A stretch of DNA of 64,000 nucleotides from Sphingobacterium deserti (GTDB taxonomy: Bacteria; Bacteroidota; Bacteroidia; Sphingobacteriales; Sphingobacteriaceae). The translations under genes were made by a program, and so were the position numbers. Each line of letters starts with the position of its first letter. Within the stretch, counting starts at the first letter, position 1. Location of the stretch: the NCBI RefSeq assembly GCF_000757725.1, contig NZ_JJMU01000066.1, forward strand, positions 119,269 to 183,268, written 5' to 3'. Of this stretch, positions 44,690 through 54,118 are shown in pieces. The notes beneath the pieces were generated by a model that was given only the letters and a program-made list of their open reading frames with translations, did not search any database and had not been told where the DNA came from.

Positions 44690-45598
44690 TTAGTACTGAT
44701 AATTGTTTAGTAAAATGGACAGATCTTCTAGTAGCATAAATAGCTTGGTTTCAAAATCAAAGCTGTTCCCTTCGATTTCCCTACCATCAATCTGCAAGTA
44801 AATCATCGGTTCATCTATGCCGTTGAATTCCTGCAAATCCGTATTCACTGTTTCGATAACAAGATTAGAAAGCTCACCATTAGCCGATCCGTAAAACGAA
44901 ATGTAATTAACGAGGCTAATTTGACGTGATACATCATCTTCTTCCTCATCATATGAACCCTCCTGAAACTTATCATAAATACGTCCATCAGGATAGTCGG
45001 AAAAGAGCGTAAAAGCTAGTTCTGCAAGTTTCAGACAATTTCGATCAAATTCATCTCCTGCACGGAAATGCTGAATACGCTTCTCAAAAAAATGCAGGTT
45101 AGCAGGGCTTTGGATTTTAAGTTCAATAGCGTCTCCAATGTATTCCATGCGACAATACTCTTTTACAAACTCAATATCCTCTTCATCATCCTGCATTTTC
45201 CAATCATGTAGCATATCATAGGTGTAGTTTAAATAATTACCCTCCTGCATGTGGTATGGAATTCGCACTACCTGAAACAAGTAAGCAAATACGGAGAGTA
45301 ACAAATGTGCAGAAGCTTTTCGGCTCTTATCATAAAGCATAAAGAAGAGCGGTTCTACGGCAATGTAATACAGCGTCATCCTTGTATCAAAGCGCTGCTG
45401 TCTAGCAAAGAACACCGCGCCATCCTCCTCGACAAGTCTAATATCCTGCCAGTCTGCACCTGTTGCTTTTATTACAATTTTCAAATAATGCAGAGCGCTA
45501 GCCATATTGTAAGGAAATCCCAGTTGCGCTGTTTCCGGCAAGCTTACATTTAACTGGTTGCAGAGCATAGAAAGGGAACTATAAAAGTCCCTCTCCAT
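44690..45598 (-). CDS. PRTRC-cassette protein of uncertain family (F-position)
   Basis: 302 aa from ATG 45598 (MERDFYSSLSMLCNQLNVSL). The frame stays open to 45844, but its upstream part is in a different frame from a convincing 57-aa gene, so the shorter start is preferred. Helical acidic protein (DDEEDIEFVKEYCRMEYIGD; GSYDEEEDDVSRQI) with CNQLNVSLPETAQLGFPYNM. Not confidently one of the named PRTRC families; five nt from PRTRC B. Confidence 0.65.
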   Translation of the reverse strand: MERDFYSSLSMLCNQLNVSLPETAQLGFPYNMASALHYLKIVIKATGADWQDIRLVEEDGAVFFARQQRFDTRMTLYYIAVEPLFFMLYDKSRKASAHLLLSVFAYLFQVVRIPYHMQEGNYLNYTYDMLHDWKMQDDEEDIEFVKEYCRMEYIGDAIELKIQSPANLHFFEKRIQHFRAGDEFDRNCLKLAELAFTLFSDYPDGRIYDKFQEGSYDEEEDDVSRQISLVNYISFYGSANGELSNLVIETVNTDLQEFNGIDEPMIYLQIDGREIEGNSFDFETKLFMLLEDLSILLNNYQY

Positions 45599-45663
45599 TT
45601 TCTTGCTGTCTACACATACATCGCTAAGATCAGTCTTTGCCAATTTAGGTGCAAAAGCCGTCC

Positions 45664-45837
45664 TCAAAAAAGCATGGGAAGCATCTCCACAGGTACTGAT
45701 TGCTGAATGTCTTTTAAAACTTCGTTTGCATCGCGCGGTCTTTCCATGTACTCCACGAAGTAGCCGAGCGCGGCGTGTAATCCTTCCTGCACGCGATCTT
45801 GTGGCAGCTCGATCAAATGTTCCATATTTTCGTGCAT
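45664..45837 (-). CDS. 57-aa small protein in the PRTRC operon
   Basis: In the frame offset from the longer open frame, ATG 45837 starts MHENMEHLIELPQDRVQEGL and continues HAALGYFVEYMERPRDANEV to a stop at 45664. The composition is protein-like (helical, acidic/hydrophobic), whereas the overlapping alternative frame is arginine- and cysteine-rich and unnatural. Lies between PRTRC C and the 302-aa gene with ordinary spacing. Function unknown. Confidence 0.6.
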   Translation of the reverse strand: MHENMEHLIELPQDRVQEGLHAALGYFVEYMERPRDANEVLKDIQQSVPVEMLPMLF

Positions 45838-45861
45838 GATTCATAACTATTTATCTAAAAA

Positions 45862-46080
45862 TTAACCCTTCGTTCCGATCACGGTCTCCAAGCGGTACTG
45901 TACCGCGTCATCCTTAATCACTGGCGCGGAGATCTTTGCCGTGGTCAGGATAGGATAATTCGCACTGTAAAAATTAAGCACCGCTTGGGGAGACCACTGC
46001 GGGTTTGGGTCTATTAAGGTTATCTCTTGCCCTTTACCCACCATGATAAACAGGCGAGGTAATTGTGTTGCTAGTAGCAT
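45862..46080 (-). CDS. PRTRC system protein C (ubiquitin-like)
   Basis: 72 aa, beta-rich: PRLFIMVGKGQEITLIDPNP, QWSPQAVLNFYSANYPIL, VQYRLETVIGTKG. PRTRC C belongs to a prokaryotic ubiquitin-like family. The C-terminus ends in glycine with an exposed tail, which suits adenylation by an E1-like enzyme. Encoded between PRTRC E and the small protein. Confidence 0.85.
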   Translation of the reverse strand: MLLATQLPRLFIMVGKGQEITLIDPNPQWSPQAVLNFYSANYPILTTAKISAPVIKDDAVQYRLETVIGTKG

Positions 46081-46106
46081 AGCTATTAAGTTTAAAGTTT
46101 AGTATT

Positions 46107-46730
46107 CTATTCTTCCTCGTCCGAAAATCCATCATCAACAAGCGCATCAGCATCATCATTCGGATCACTCTCTTCCTCCACCTGCTCGGAAACATTATGC
46201 ACTTGCGAAGCAGTCGCACCAAAAAGGTCAGGTGCGAAGCGAGTCGATAGTTCCGATTTCCGCTTACGAATCAATTCCGCTTGCTCCGGAAATTCCGCAG
46301 GATCGGGAAGCTTTGTCCATGCATCACGAAACTTACCCTCCTTTTCAAGCGCATCCACCTTGTCCATTACTTCTTTATACTTCTTCTCCTTGGCTTCTCT
46401 ACGCTTGCGCTTCATTTCCTCCTGTTGCTTTTCCATTGCCGAATTCTTCTTCGCAATCTCCATTTGCACAAGGAAAGCCTCCATATCCACCAATAAGCCT
46501 GAAACCTGCTCCACAGGCTTTGCGATCTGTGCAAAGAAACCTTCGTCCAGTTCTTCCGCTGTCCCCATCAAGGTTAGTGGCGGTATCAAATCCTTGGCGC
46601 TATCACCACAAGACTCATTGCGGAGCAGAATCGATACCACCAAACCATTGTCCGCGCTCTTTCCGATCGTCAACTGCAGGTTACCTGCAAAATCCAAAAG
46701 TACTATATTGTTAAAAAATCCACTTTCCAT
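46107..46730 (-). CDS. PRTRC system protein E
   Basis: 207 aa. N-terminal beta domain (NNIVLLDFAGNLQLTIGKS; VVSILLRNESCGDSAKDLIP, PPLTLMGTAEELDEGFFAQI) typical of PRTRC E, then a long charged coiled coil (QQEEMKRKRREAKEKKYKEV) and an acidic tail. Likely structural or regulatory partner in the cassette. Downstream of ssb. Confidence 0.85.
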   Translation of the reverse strand: MESGFFNNIVLLDFAGNLQLTIGKSADNGLVVSILLRNESCGDSAKDLIPPLTLMGTAEELDEGFFAQIAKPVEQVSGLLVDMEAFLVQMEIAKKNSAMEKQQEEMKRKRREAKEKKYKEVMDKVDALEKEGKFRDAWTKLPDPAEFPEQAELIRKRKSELSTRFAPDLFGATASQVHNVSEQVEEESDPNDDADALVDDGFSDEEE

Positions 46731-46792
46731 TTTTTGATTAAACTACGTTGTAATCTATTGAATTATTAAAAACCGACCCATTCAATAAGATA

Positions 46793-46825
46793 TTAAAGTG
46801 GTCGCCCAAACGAATACCACTTTAA
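46793..46825 (-). terminator. hairpin between ssb and PRTRC E
   Basis: TTAAAGTGGT and its exact complement around a 13-nt loop, 11 nt after the ssb stop, with TTTAATAT following on the minus strand. Weak terminator or processing site. Confidence 0.45.
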
Positions 46826-46835
46826 AACCATTATG

Positions 46836-47204
46836 CTAAAATGGCAGGTCATCCTCCACCACTTCGGCAACTACTTCGTGATTTTCCTCCGCGCGACAGC
46901 CGCCGGCAAGCGGTTTAATACTTGATACGTGAAAATTCAGCGTTGCACGTGGATTCCCATCCCGATCTATCCAACCCGACGCGCTCACGCGACCGATCAA
47001 TTCTACAAGCAAGCCCTTGACAAGCATCTTGGCCACCTGGGGCGTTAACCAATACGCACAATCAAAAAATTCTGTCTGCTCGACACGTTCCCCCTGCTTG
47101 TTCTTATAGCTATCGTTGATCGCTACAGAGAAATTGACCACTTCCTTTCCACCTGCTGTGGATTGCACTTCTGCATTTTTAGTTACTCTTCCAATGATGT
47201 TCAT
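46836..47204 (-). CDS. ssb: single-stranded DNA-binding protein
   Basis: 122 aa. OB-fold: NIIGRVTKNAEVQSTAGGKE, VVNFSVAINDSYKNKQGERV, TEFFDCAYWLTPQVAKMLVK, GLLVELIGRVSASGWIDRDG. The C-terminal acidic tail ends DDLPF, the protein-interaction motif of SSB. An element-encoded SSB for conjugative DNA. First gene of the PRTRC operon. Confidence 0.93.
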   Translation of the reverse strand: MNIIGRVTKNAEVQSTAGGKEVVNFSVAINDSYKNKQGERVEQTEFFDCAYWLTPQVAKMLVKGLLVELIGRVSASGWIDRDGNPRATLNFHVSSIKPLAGGCRAEENHEVVAEVVEDDLPF

Positions 47205-47681
47205 AACCTAAAAAGTTTAAAAATTAAAAAATCTGTTCAGCTCCCTTCTCCGTCTCTCGTTTGTTTTTTTCTAGCTATTTTCCAAAGAAAAAACGGAAAA
47301 AAAGAAAGCCAAATAAGGTTATGGACTAGGGGAAAGACCAAAAGGAAACGGAATAATGGAAGGGTGCGCTCTAGGGAAGTAGTACGTTATGCCGTAGTCT
47401 TTTGGTGGAAGATGAGCGGATAGCGGCCATTTCACCTTTGCAGCCTTTTTGACCGTTTCGATTGGCAAATAGTCATATTATGCTTAAACAAAGCAACATG
47501 TTTCAAGCATAGTGGATTATCAAAAATATGCTAGTAAATCCCTCTATAAAAATTGGCAGGCTTTAACCTAGACCGTTATATTTAACTATTAAATAGTACT
47601 GTTTTAATGAAGATTATTTGGGGTTATTAGGGAAATGGTAAAAGCTTTAGACTATTTATCATTTATAGAAAATAATCGACA
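47205..47681. other. intergenic region between ssb and usp genes
   Basis: About 480 bp. It contains the ssb/PRTRC promoter region (AT-rich) and nothing else recognisable; the only frames are low-complexity lysine/arginine runs that are unlikely to be genes. Confidence 0.5.
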
Positions 47682-48536
47682 CTATAAAAAGCTCTCGGAT
47701 TTAAAATATGTTGGGATCAAGAGGTTATTACTTATGTACTTTGGCAGATTCCGCGATATAAATCTTGTAAAAAAGCTCTTTCGATTGTAACAAACGAGTA
47801 ATAGGTCTACTCCCTCCTTTTCGATCATCCAATCGATCGCCCGCGGTATAGGCATATAATAGTCCAATCGGTACACGGCATTCTTTTCAATATATTTAAT
47901 GCTATTCAATTGAAGCTTGTCGTCAAATGCTGTTGTGAGACTAGTGATCGTCTCTGGAGCAGCAGTTATATCTTTTTCCGTCACATGCATTAACAGCAGA
48001 TCGAGCGAGCGGGGCACGCGATCGGTTAACGATTGCAACAAGGTTCGTTCGTTATTTTTAAAATTAGTGAGCAATCCCACCTTTTCAAGCTTAGACTGTT
48101 CTAACTGCTCCGGTACAGCTATGATTCCAAGTGGACAACACTTGATCATGTTTAACGTGTTGCTTCCCAAAGTACGTTTTTTTAGTCCACTTGCACCAGC
48201 TGTTCCCATCACGACAAATGTGTAGCTATTTTCCTGCAGCAAATTCAATACGGTGTCAGCCACGTCACCCTGCATGCAGGCAGTGGTCACATTACAATGC
48301 GGATGGAGAGCAGTTAAGTTTGTTAGCAAGATATCCACTTTCGATTCCCGTTCTTCTCGCTGTACTTCTGCCATATCTTCCCCAAAATGATCTTGAAAGG
48401 TCAAATTGGCTGAAAGTGTATAGGTGTGCAGAATATGTAGCTTCCACTGAAACTGCTCAGCGAGAAATGCCGAGTAGCGGATGCCCGACCAGGCATTGTC
48501 TGAAAAATCGGTAAGCACGAGTAAGGTATTGTTCAT
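47682..48536 (-). CDS. tandem universal stress protein (UspA domains)
   Basis: 284 aa with two Usp folds. First: LLVLTDFSDNAWSGIRYSAF, FVVMGTAGASGLKKRTLGSN (ATP-binding G-2x-G-9x-G-S/T region), LGIIAVPEQ. Second: KVGLLTNFKNNERTLLQSL, LLLVCYNRKSFFTRF, NLLIPTYF with a degenerate nucleotide loop. Cytoplasmic stress or signalling protein; common near Sphingobacterial sensor kinases. Confidence 0.88.
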   Translation of the reverse strand: MNNTLLVLTDFSDNAWSGIRYSAFLAEQFQWKLHILHTYTLSANLTFQDHFGEDMAEVQREERESKVDILLTNLTALHPHCNVTTACMQGDVADTVLNLLQENSYTFVVMGTAGASGLKKRTLGSNTLNMIKCCPLGIIAVPEQLEQSKLEKVGLLTNFKNNERTLLQSLTDRVPRSLDLLLMHVTEKDITAAPETITSLTTAFDDKLQLNSIKYIEKNAVYRLDYYMPIPRAIDWMIEKEGVDLLLVCYNRKSFFTRFISRNLPKYISNNLLIPTYFKSESFL

Positions 48537-48899
48537 GGCTGTCTATCTACGCTTAACAACACAACAATTCAGCATGAAATAAGTTTGTCAAAGTCCGTGT
48601 ATTGTCGAAATATGTTTTGTAAAAAATATTGTTACGAAATACGATTCTTTCTTAGTGCTAAATACAGTCGTTGACTGATGGCGATTGTAAGTTAAATAAA
48701 GAAGCCTTCCTGTGAAAATATGATAGCTCAGTTATAACAGGATTTATTTATCAATATAAGCCCATGTACAACTTTATGTTTACAGCCAATTAATTTTTCA
48801 GAATCACTGATTTATAAAGAAATATCAAATATAGGAAAACTACTACTTGGCTTTACATAAACTTTGAGTTTGTCTGTCCGGTCTTTAAAAAAATAAAAT

Positions 48900-49118
48900 A
48901 TGGAAAACCTTTTGCCAGTAATGGAGGAATTAATTTCATACTGCATGCTAGTAATCATTGACGTTTCACCGCAGAAATTCTACGTCATCCCGTCTTACTG
49001 TTCGCAGGAAGATAGAAGTTATAATATAAAATGTTGGACAAATGTACAGTCGGCAATTAAAAAACCGGGCTTAACCGATGAGACATTTAAAAATAAAACC
49101 CAATCATTTAGCCCTTAA
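48900..49118 (+). CDS. small hypothetical protein
   Basis: A 72-aa frame between the usp gene and the PAS kinase, reading LPVMEELISYCMLVIIDVSP and FYVIPSYCSQEDRSYNIKCW. Its stop abuts the kinase stop. No family recognised and the flanks are AT-rich; it may be chance. Confidence 0.3.
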   Translation: MENLLPVMEELISYCMLVIIDVSPQKFYVIPSYCSQEDRSYNIKCWTNVQSAIKKPGLTDETFKNKTQSFSP

Positions 49119-51110
49119 CTAGTTAAATAAAGTCGATTGCAGCGGCAATACAAACTTAAACGTTGTTCCGTTTACTCCACTATGCTCAACGGATATGGTG
49201 CCCTGATGCAGTTCGACTATCTCTCGGCAGAGATGTAGACCAATTCCGAAACCAGCAATCGACCCCATTTTTGTACTGTTGACCCTGTAATACCGTTCAA
49301 ATATTTTGTTATGGTCTTCCAATGCAATACCCATTCCTTCATCACTCACACGAACGGCTATAAACCGCCCATCGTCTAGTGAATAGGTTAGATCAATACG
49401 TGATCCTGGAGAAGAATATTTTACTGCGTTACCGATCAAATTGTGCATTACCTGCTCAATTTTTTCGCGATCCGCGTAAATCTGGATATCGTCCGATATT
49501 TCGAAGACTACGCGGTGGCTTTGGATCGTGTAAAGGACATCGTCCTGAAGTTCGGAAAAAAGTGCTTTAAAATTAAAGTAGGATCTATTGAGGACCATCT
49601 TACCAGCGTCCAACCTTGATATATTTAAAAAGCCATTGATCATACCGGTCATACTCTGCACCTGCCGAAGTGATTTATCTAATGCAGTTTGCACATTCAT
49701 TTTCTTAGAGAGACCAACCCCTCGTTGCATCAATTGCAGATATGCCCTTAAAGAAGTGAGCGGAGTCTTAAGCTCATGACTGACCATTCCAATAAAGTCA
49801 TCCTTTCGCTGCTCATCCCTCTTTTGCTCGGTGATATCTCGCAGTGTTCCATTCAAGCTTATAGCGTTGCCATTGTTATCATAAAACACCTTTCCCCTAG
49901 CTTGCACGAGTCTAGGAGCAGTATCATTTGACGTTTGAATCCGATATTCCACGGCGTAGTCTCCGTTTGACTCACTTGAAAGCGAAGTGCTAACCGCATC
50001 AGCAACTCGCTTTCGATCTTCTTCCACAATCATCGCAAGTGCATTTGACAGCTGGATCTGCTCTGAATGCTCTAGACCGAACCAAGTATAAAGCAGATGG
50101 TTTCCCGCGAAAAGGTCCGTAGTAATCTCGTAGTAGAATGTCGCAAGTTGCCCAGCGTCAAGGGCAAGAGTCAGCATATGCTGATCTTTTTCATTTTTTC
50201 TACGAGCCATGACCTGTTCGGTAATTTCTTCAAGTATCACCAATACACCTGTTACCGCCCCATCTCCGGAAAAGATAGGCTGATAAATTGAATTTACAAT
50301 AGCCTGCCTTGACCCACCACTGTGATAAAGATTTACAGCAAACTCCTTGTTTGTCCGACGTTCTCCGGTTGCGTACACCTGATCCAGCCAGTCATAAACA
50401 GGCTGTCCGGCTAATTCCGGTCTGGCGAGCCGATGCGGCCGTCCTACCACCTCATTTGCGGTTCGCCCCCAAATATGTAGGATAGCTGGGTTTGCTATTT
50501 CAATAATATGCTCTGGCCCCTTAAGCATGGTCATTCCCACTGGTGCCTGCTCAATAATAGTTCTAACTTCTTCCTTGCTGTCTGAAAGTAGCCTCATCGA
50601 GGATAGCAAATCTTCATTGGTTGCAGAAAGCTCTTCCAGCGCCGCGGACATTTCCATCGTTAACGCCTCCTCACGATCGGCTCTTTCGAGCATCTTTTCC
50701 AAATACTCTTTTTCGTAAGTTACCTCTCGTGCCGTATTGAGAATACAGCAGGTTTTACCGGATTCGTCAATTATCGCCTTGTATTCAAAATCATAATAAC
50801 CAAGCCTCCTGACGCCATCCTGCATTAACTCAACAGGTGCAGCACGAACAGCGTAAGTTTCTCCAGAAGTCCATACATTTTGAAGGATGGAAAGAAAAGG
50901 TTGATCGGTTAGTTCGGGGATAGCCTCTAAAAGTGGGCGGCCGACTACAAGAGCTTCCTTCCCCCAGAGCTTGAGCATGCCTTGATTGGCAAAACGAATG
51001 ATCATGTTCTCCTCGGAATATATGGCAACCGGCTCTGGTGAATATTTTAGAGCAAGTAACAGAAGACTGTCGTCGAAATAGGTATCGGTAGTTTCAGGTA
51101 CGTTATTCAT
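49119..51110 (-). CDS. multi-PAS cytoplasmic histidine kinase
   Basis: 663 aa without membrane helices. Three PAS domains: about 20-130 (MIIRFANQGMLKLWGKEALV), about 180-300 (HIIEIANPAILHIWGRTANE) and about 315-430 (FAGNHLLYTWFGLEHSEQIQ; VEYRIQ). Then HisKA (FIGMVSHELKTPLTSLRAYL) and HATPase (HNLIGNAVKYSSPG; VSDEGMGIA; GFGIGLHLCREIV). All catalytic boxes intact. Its HisKA/HATPase is closely similar to the truncated kinase at 13 kb. No response regulator is adjacent. Confidence 0.92.
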   Translation of the reverse strand: MNNVPETTDTYFDDSLLLLALKYSPEPVAIYSEENMIIRFANQGMLKLWGKEALVVGRPLLEAIPELTDQPFLSILQNVWTSGETYAVRAAPVELMQDGVRRLGYYDFEYKAIIDESGKTCCILNTAREVTYEKEYLEKMLERADREEALTMEMSAALEELSATNEDLLSSMRLLSDSKEEVRTIIEQAPVGMTMLKGPEHIIEIANPAILHIWGRTANEVVGRPHRLARPELAGQPVYDWLDQVYATGERRTNKEFAVNLYHSGGSRQAIVNSIYQPIFSGDGAVTGVLVILEEITEQVMARRKNEKDQHMLTLALDAGQLATFYYEITTDLFAGNHLLYTWFGLEHSEQIQLSNALAMIVEEDRKRVADAVSTSLSSESNGDYAVEYRIQTSNDTAPRLVQARGKVFYDNNGNAISLNGTLRDITEQKRDEQRKDDFIGMVSHELKTPLTSLRAYLQLMQRGVGLSKKMNVQTALDKSLRQVQSMTGMINGFLNISRLDAGKMVLNRSYFNFKALFSELQDDVLYTIQSHRVVFEISDDIQIYADREKIEQVMHNLIGNAVKYSSPGSRIDLTYSLDDGRFIAVRVSDEGMGIALEDHNKIFERYYRVNSTKMGSIAGFGIGLHLCREIVELHQGTISVEHSGVNGTTFKFVLPLQSTLFN

Positions 51111-51251
51111 GGATAATCAAAGATAGAAAAATTCGTACAGATCGTTATTAGTACGATAGCAAAAGGTAGAAAAAACTATTAAGCTAGCTTCTCGCCAAAC
51201 ATTTTAGAAGTTGCTTTGTTAAAGCTACGTTGAAGCAAACTAACTACACTT

Positions 51252-53380
51252 GTGAAAGACATATCTATACAGTCGTTCGGTCATCTTTTGGTCGCCGATA
51301 AAAATGGGAGTATTGTGGCAGCTAGTGAAAAGATAAGCTCGTGTAATGCAAATAGTGCGTCCGCTCTCATTGGCAGCAACCTCCAATCAAGTATTGTTTC
51401 GATTTTTGGTAAGCAGGATAAAATTTTTGAAGCGATTCATGAAGTGTCTTCCGGAAAAACAGCCAGGCAGGTTATACTAATAGCCATAGACGAGAATCCA
51501 TACTATGTAGATCTATACCTTCATGGTCGCTTGCTTTATATAGAATGGGAAAGGCAGACTAGCGAGCATTTACTTACTTCACACATGCATGCAGAAGGAT
51601 TGCTCAACGATCTTCCTATGGTAGATATCTTACATTCCCTCTGCCAATCAACCAAAAGCCTGTTAGGTTACGACCGCGTCAGCGTATTGCAGCTTACAGA
51701 AATGGGGCATACACGTATTGTAGCGGAAGCAACTAATGCCGAACTTAACGACATGATGGATATTAGGTATTCATCTACCTTTATCGATCAAGAAGATTTA
51801 GGTTGTTTTTTGACCCGTGATTATCGCTACTTCCCCGATCTACTACAAAAACAACAAAAAGTTTACGGCGAGCAGATCAAAATCGATCTATCGGCTAGCA
51901 CGTTAGAGCCTATCGCGGAAAAGTTTCACTATTATCTTCAGCAAATCGGAGTATCCTCCGCCATCTTTTTTAAACTGTCTGTAGAGGGAAAGCTATGGGG
52001 CCTAGTGGCAGCGAGCAATAGCTCTATGCGCGAAATCGATGTGCAAAAAAGAAAGCTTTGCCAGCTGATTGTACAAAATGTGGCCAACCGTCTGGAATTA
52101 CAACTTCGCGATGCCCAGTTTAAGTCTATGGAAATCCTAAAGGGAGCCGAGATTTTTACAAAACGGCCTTAACTGACAGCTCAACATTGAACAAAGCGCT
52201 TCTGGATAACCTACCGGCCATCCAACAAATCCCTCGTGCTGATGGTGTCGCCCTATATTTCCATGGTCAGCTTTTTAGCCAAGGTCTATGTCCGAATGAT
52301 GATGTAACGGAGAAAATAGTGCAATACGTGGCCGCAAAGACAAATAAATCTATTTTTAAGGATAGTAATTTTAGACTAAGACATAAGGACAGCTTTGATC
52401 AAGTTCTAAATTTTGCTGGTCTAGCAGTACTACAAATTGCCAAGAACAACGAACACTATCTCTTATGGTTCCGCAAAGAAACGGCCTCAAAGGAAATAAA
52501 AATCGAGGAAAACAAAAACCTCTCTCAACAGGAGGAACCCATAACAAAAAAATATAGGATCATTAACGAGACGCTATTTGATACCGCAATAGCTTGGGAC
52601 GGAAATGATTTAGCTTTTATCAAAGCGCTCGACAAAACGATCAATGAGGCCGTTCTCTCACGAAACAAGGAACAGAATCAATCACTGGAAGAGCTAACAA
52701 TATTGAACAATGAACTGGAGATGCTAACCTCCACATTATCTCACGATCTAAAAAATCCATTGGCGATCGTAAAAATGGGCGTGCAATATCTACGGGCGAA
52801 GGAGCAGTTATCTCGGCAGGCGCAATTAAAATGGCTTGATACCATCTCCACGGGTGTTATGGATCTAGAAAGTCTGATAGATAATACCGTAAAGATCGGA
52901 AAAGAGCGAAATCGTGTATATGTAAAAGATAGTGTAGCTATGTCAGCACTCATCAAAAAACTCGCAAACGACGCTAAGTTACTTTATGGTAATATGCAAT
53001 GCAAATTCAATTTCGGAGAACTTCACAGTATTTGTGGGGACAAAGGCAAACTCCATCAGGTGTTTATGAATCTGATCGGAAATGCTGTAAAATATAGCTG
53101 CAACAATCCATCGCCCACGGTCAGCATTTGTAGCTACATCCAAAAGGACTATGTTACCTATAGTATAAAGGATAATGGCATTGGCATACCTAAAAAAGAT
53201 GTGTCGCAGATCTTTAAAATTTATAGGCGCGCATCCAACGCCCAAGAATTTAGTGGTTCTGGTATCGGTCTAAGTTTGGTAAAAAGACTGGTAGAAACTT
53301 TAAACGGAACCATTCAGGTCAGTAGTATAGAAGGGGAAAGCACCGAATTCACTTTGCAATTCCCTGTCGATTGTGCATAG
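51252..53380 (+). pseudogene. phytochrome-like histidine kinase split by a frameshift
   Basis: Two frames form one kinase. 51252-52172 (GTG start) has a PAS-like start (SIQSFGHLLVAD), a GAF part with LLGYDRVSVLQL and IVAEATNAEL as in phytochromes, and the beginning of a PHY-like domain. 52187-53380 carries the rest (DGVALYFHGQLFSQGLCP), HisKA (TSTLSHDLKNPLAIVKM) and HATPase (NLIGNAVKYS; GSGIGLSLVKRLV). The second frame reads upstream of its TTG as DFYKTALTDSSTLNKALL, so a one-base shift near 52150-52170 (TTTTT or AAAA run) separates them. The phytochrome DIP motif is not conserved. Confidence 0.72.
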
Positions 53381-53485
53381 ATCAAACTTCATCGGCGACT
53401 ATTTCGGAGTTAGGCAGCAAACTAATTTGCCACCGAACAATTGACCACCTTTCTAACTACTACCAACGATTTATAATAAATGTTT

Positions 53486-53980
53486 TCAATCAGTACCAGT
53501 GGTGTTATTATCAACTTTAGATCTCGCTAGGTCAACCCACTGCTTAAATGCGCGTATAGCTTGCTTTTCAGCAAGGCGTTCAAATGTTATATCCTGTTCG
53601 TTGCTTTCGCTTTGCAATTGGTCAAATACATATTCGTCTGCAAAACCAGCCCACTGTGCATCGCTTCTCGTATTTCCATAAAAGACCTGTTTAATATTCG
53701 ACCAGTATATGGCACTAAGGCACATGGAGCAAGGTTCACCACTGGTGTATAGCACACAACCAGCTAAATCCGTGCTTTCCAATATTTTTGCGGCTTTGCG
53801 TATCGCATTCATTTCCGCATGTGCAGTCGGATCGCAATCTCGATTCACGGTATTGGCTTCGGCACTGAGCACTTTTCCGTCCTTTACGATCACGCAACCA
53901 AAAGGACCACCATCTAATGATTTCAAGTTACCTTCTGCTAGCAAAATTGCTTTCCGCATATACCTTAAATCCTCTTCCAC
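53486..53980 (-). CDS. guanine/nucleoside deaminase (CDA fold)
   Basis: 164 aa. Zinc-deaminase motifs: TAHAEMNAIRKAAKIL (HAE, catalytic Glu) and YTSGEPCSMCLSAIYWSN (PCxxC), with GGPFGCVIVKDGKVLSAE before. The pattern suits guanine deaminase (GuaD) or related nucleoside deaminases rather than TadA; cytosolic. Stands alone. Confidence 0.85.
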   Translation of the reverse strand: MEEDLRYMRKAILLAEGNLKSLDGGPFGCVIVKDGKVLSAEANTVNRDCDPTAHAEMNAIRKAAKILESTDLAGCVLYTSGEPCSMCLSAIYWSNIKQVFYGNTRSDAQWAGFADEYVFDQLQSESNEQDITFERLAEKQAIRAFKQWVDLARSKVDNNTTGTD

Positions 53981-54050
53981 AGTTTGTGATGCTTAATAAA
54001 AAAACGCGTTGTATGCCTCTCAAAAATGATTAATGTCGATTCGCAAATTC

Positions 54051-54090
54051 AAAAAAAAATGGAGGGGGCCTAAGATTTTCAAACCCTCCC
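54051..54090 (-). terminator. terminator of the SDR gene
   Basis: Minus strand: GGGAGGG, a 17-nt loop, CCCCTCC, then a run of nine T. Lies about 30 nt after the SDR stop. Confidence 0.8.
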
Positions 54091-54118
54091 AAAAATTCTC
54101 TTTCCTAAGAGTTGCACG

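Noticed and set aside
47163..47423. 86-codon plus-strand frame
   Set aside because: Arg/Lys-rich low-complexity product overlapping the ssb start antisense.
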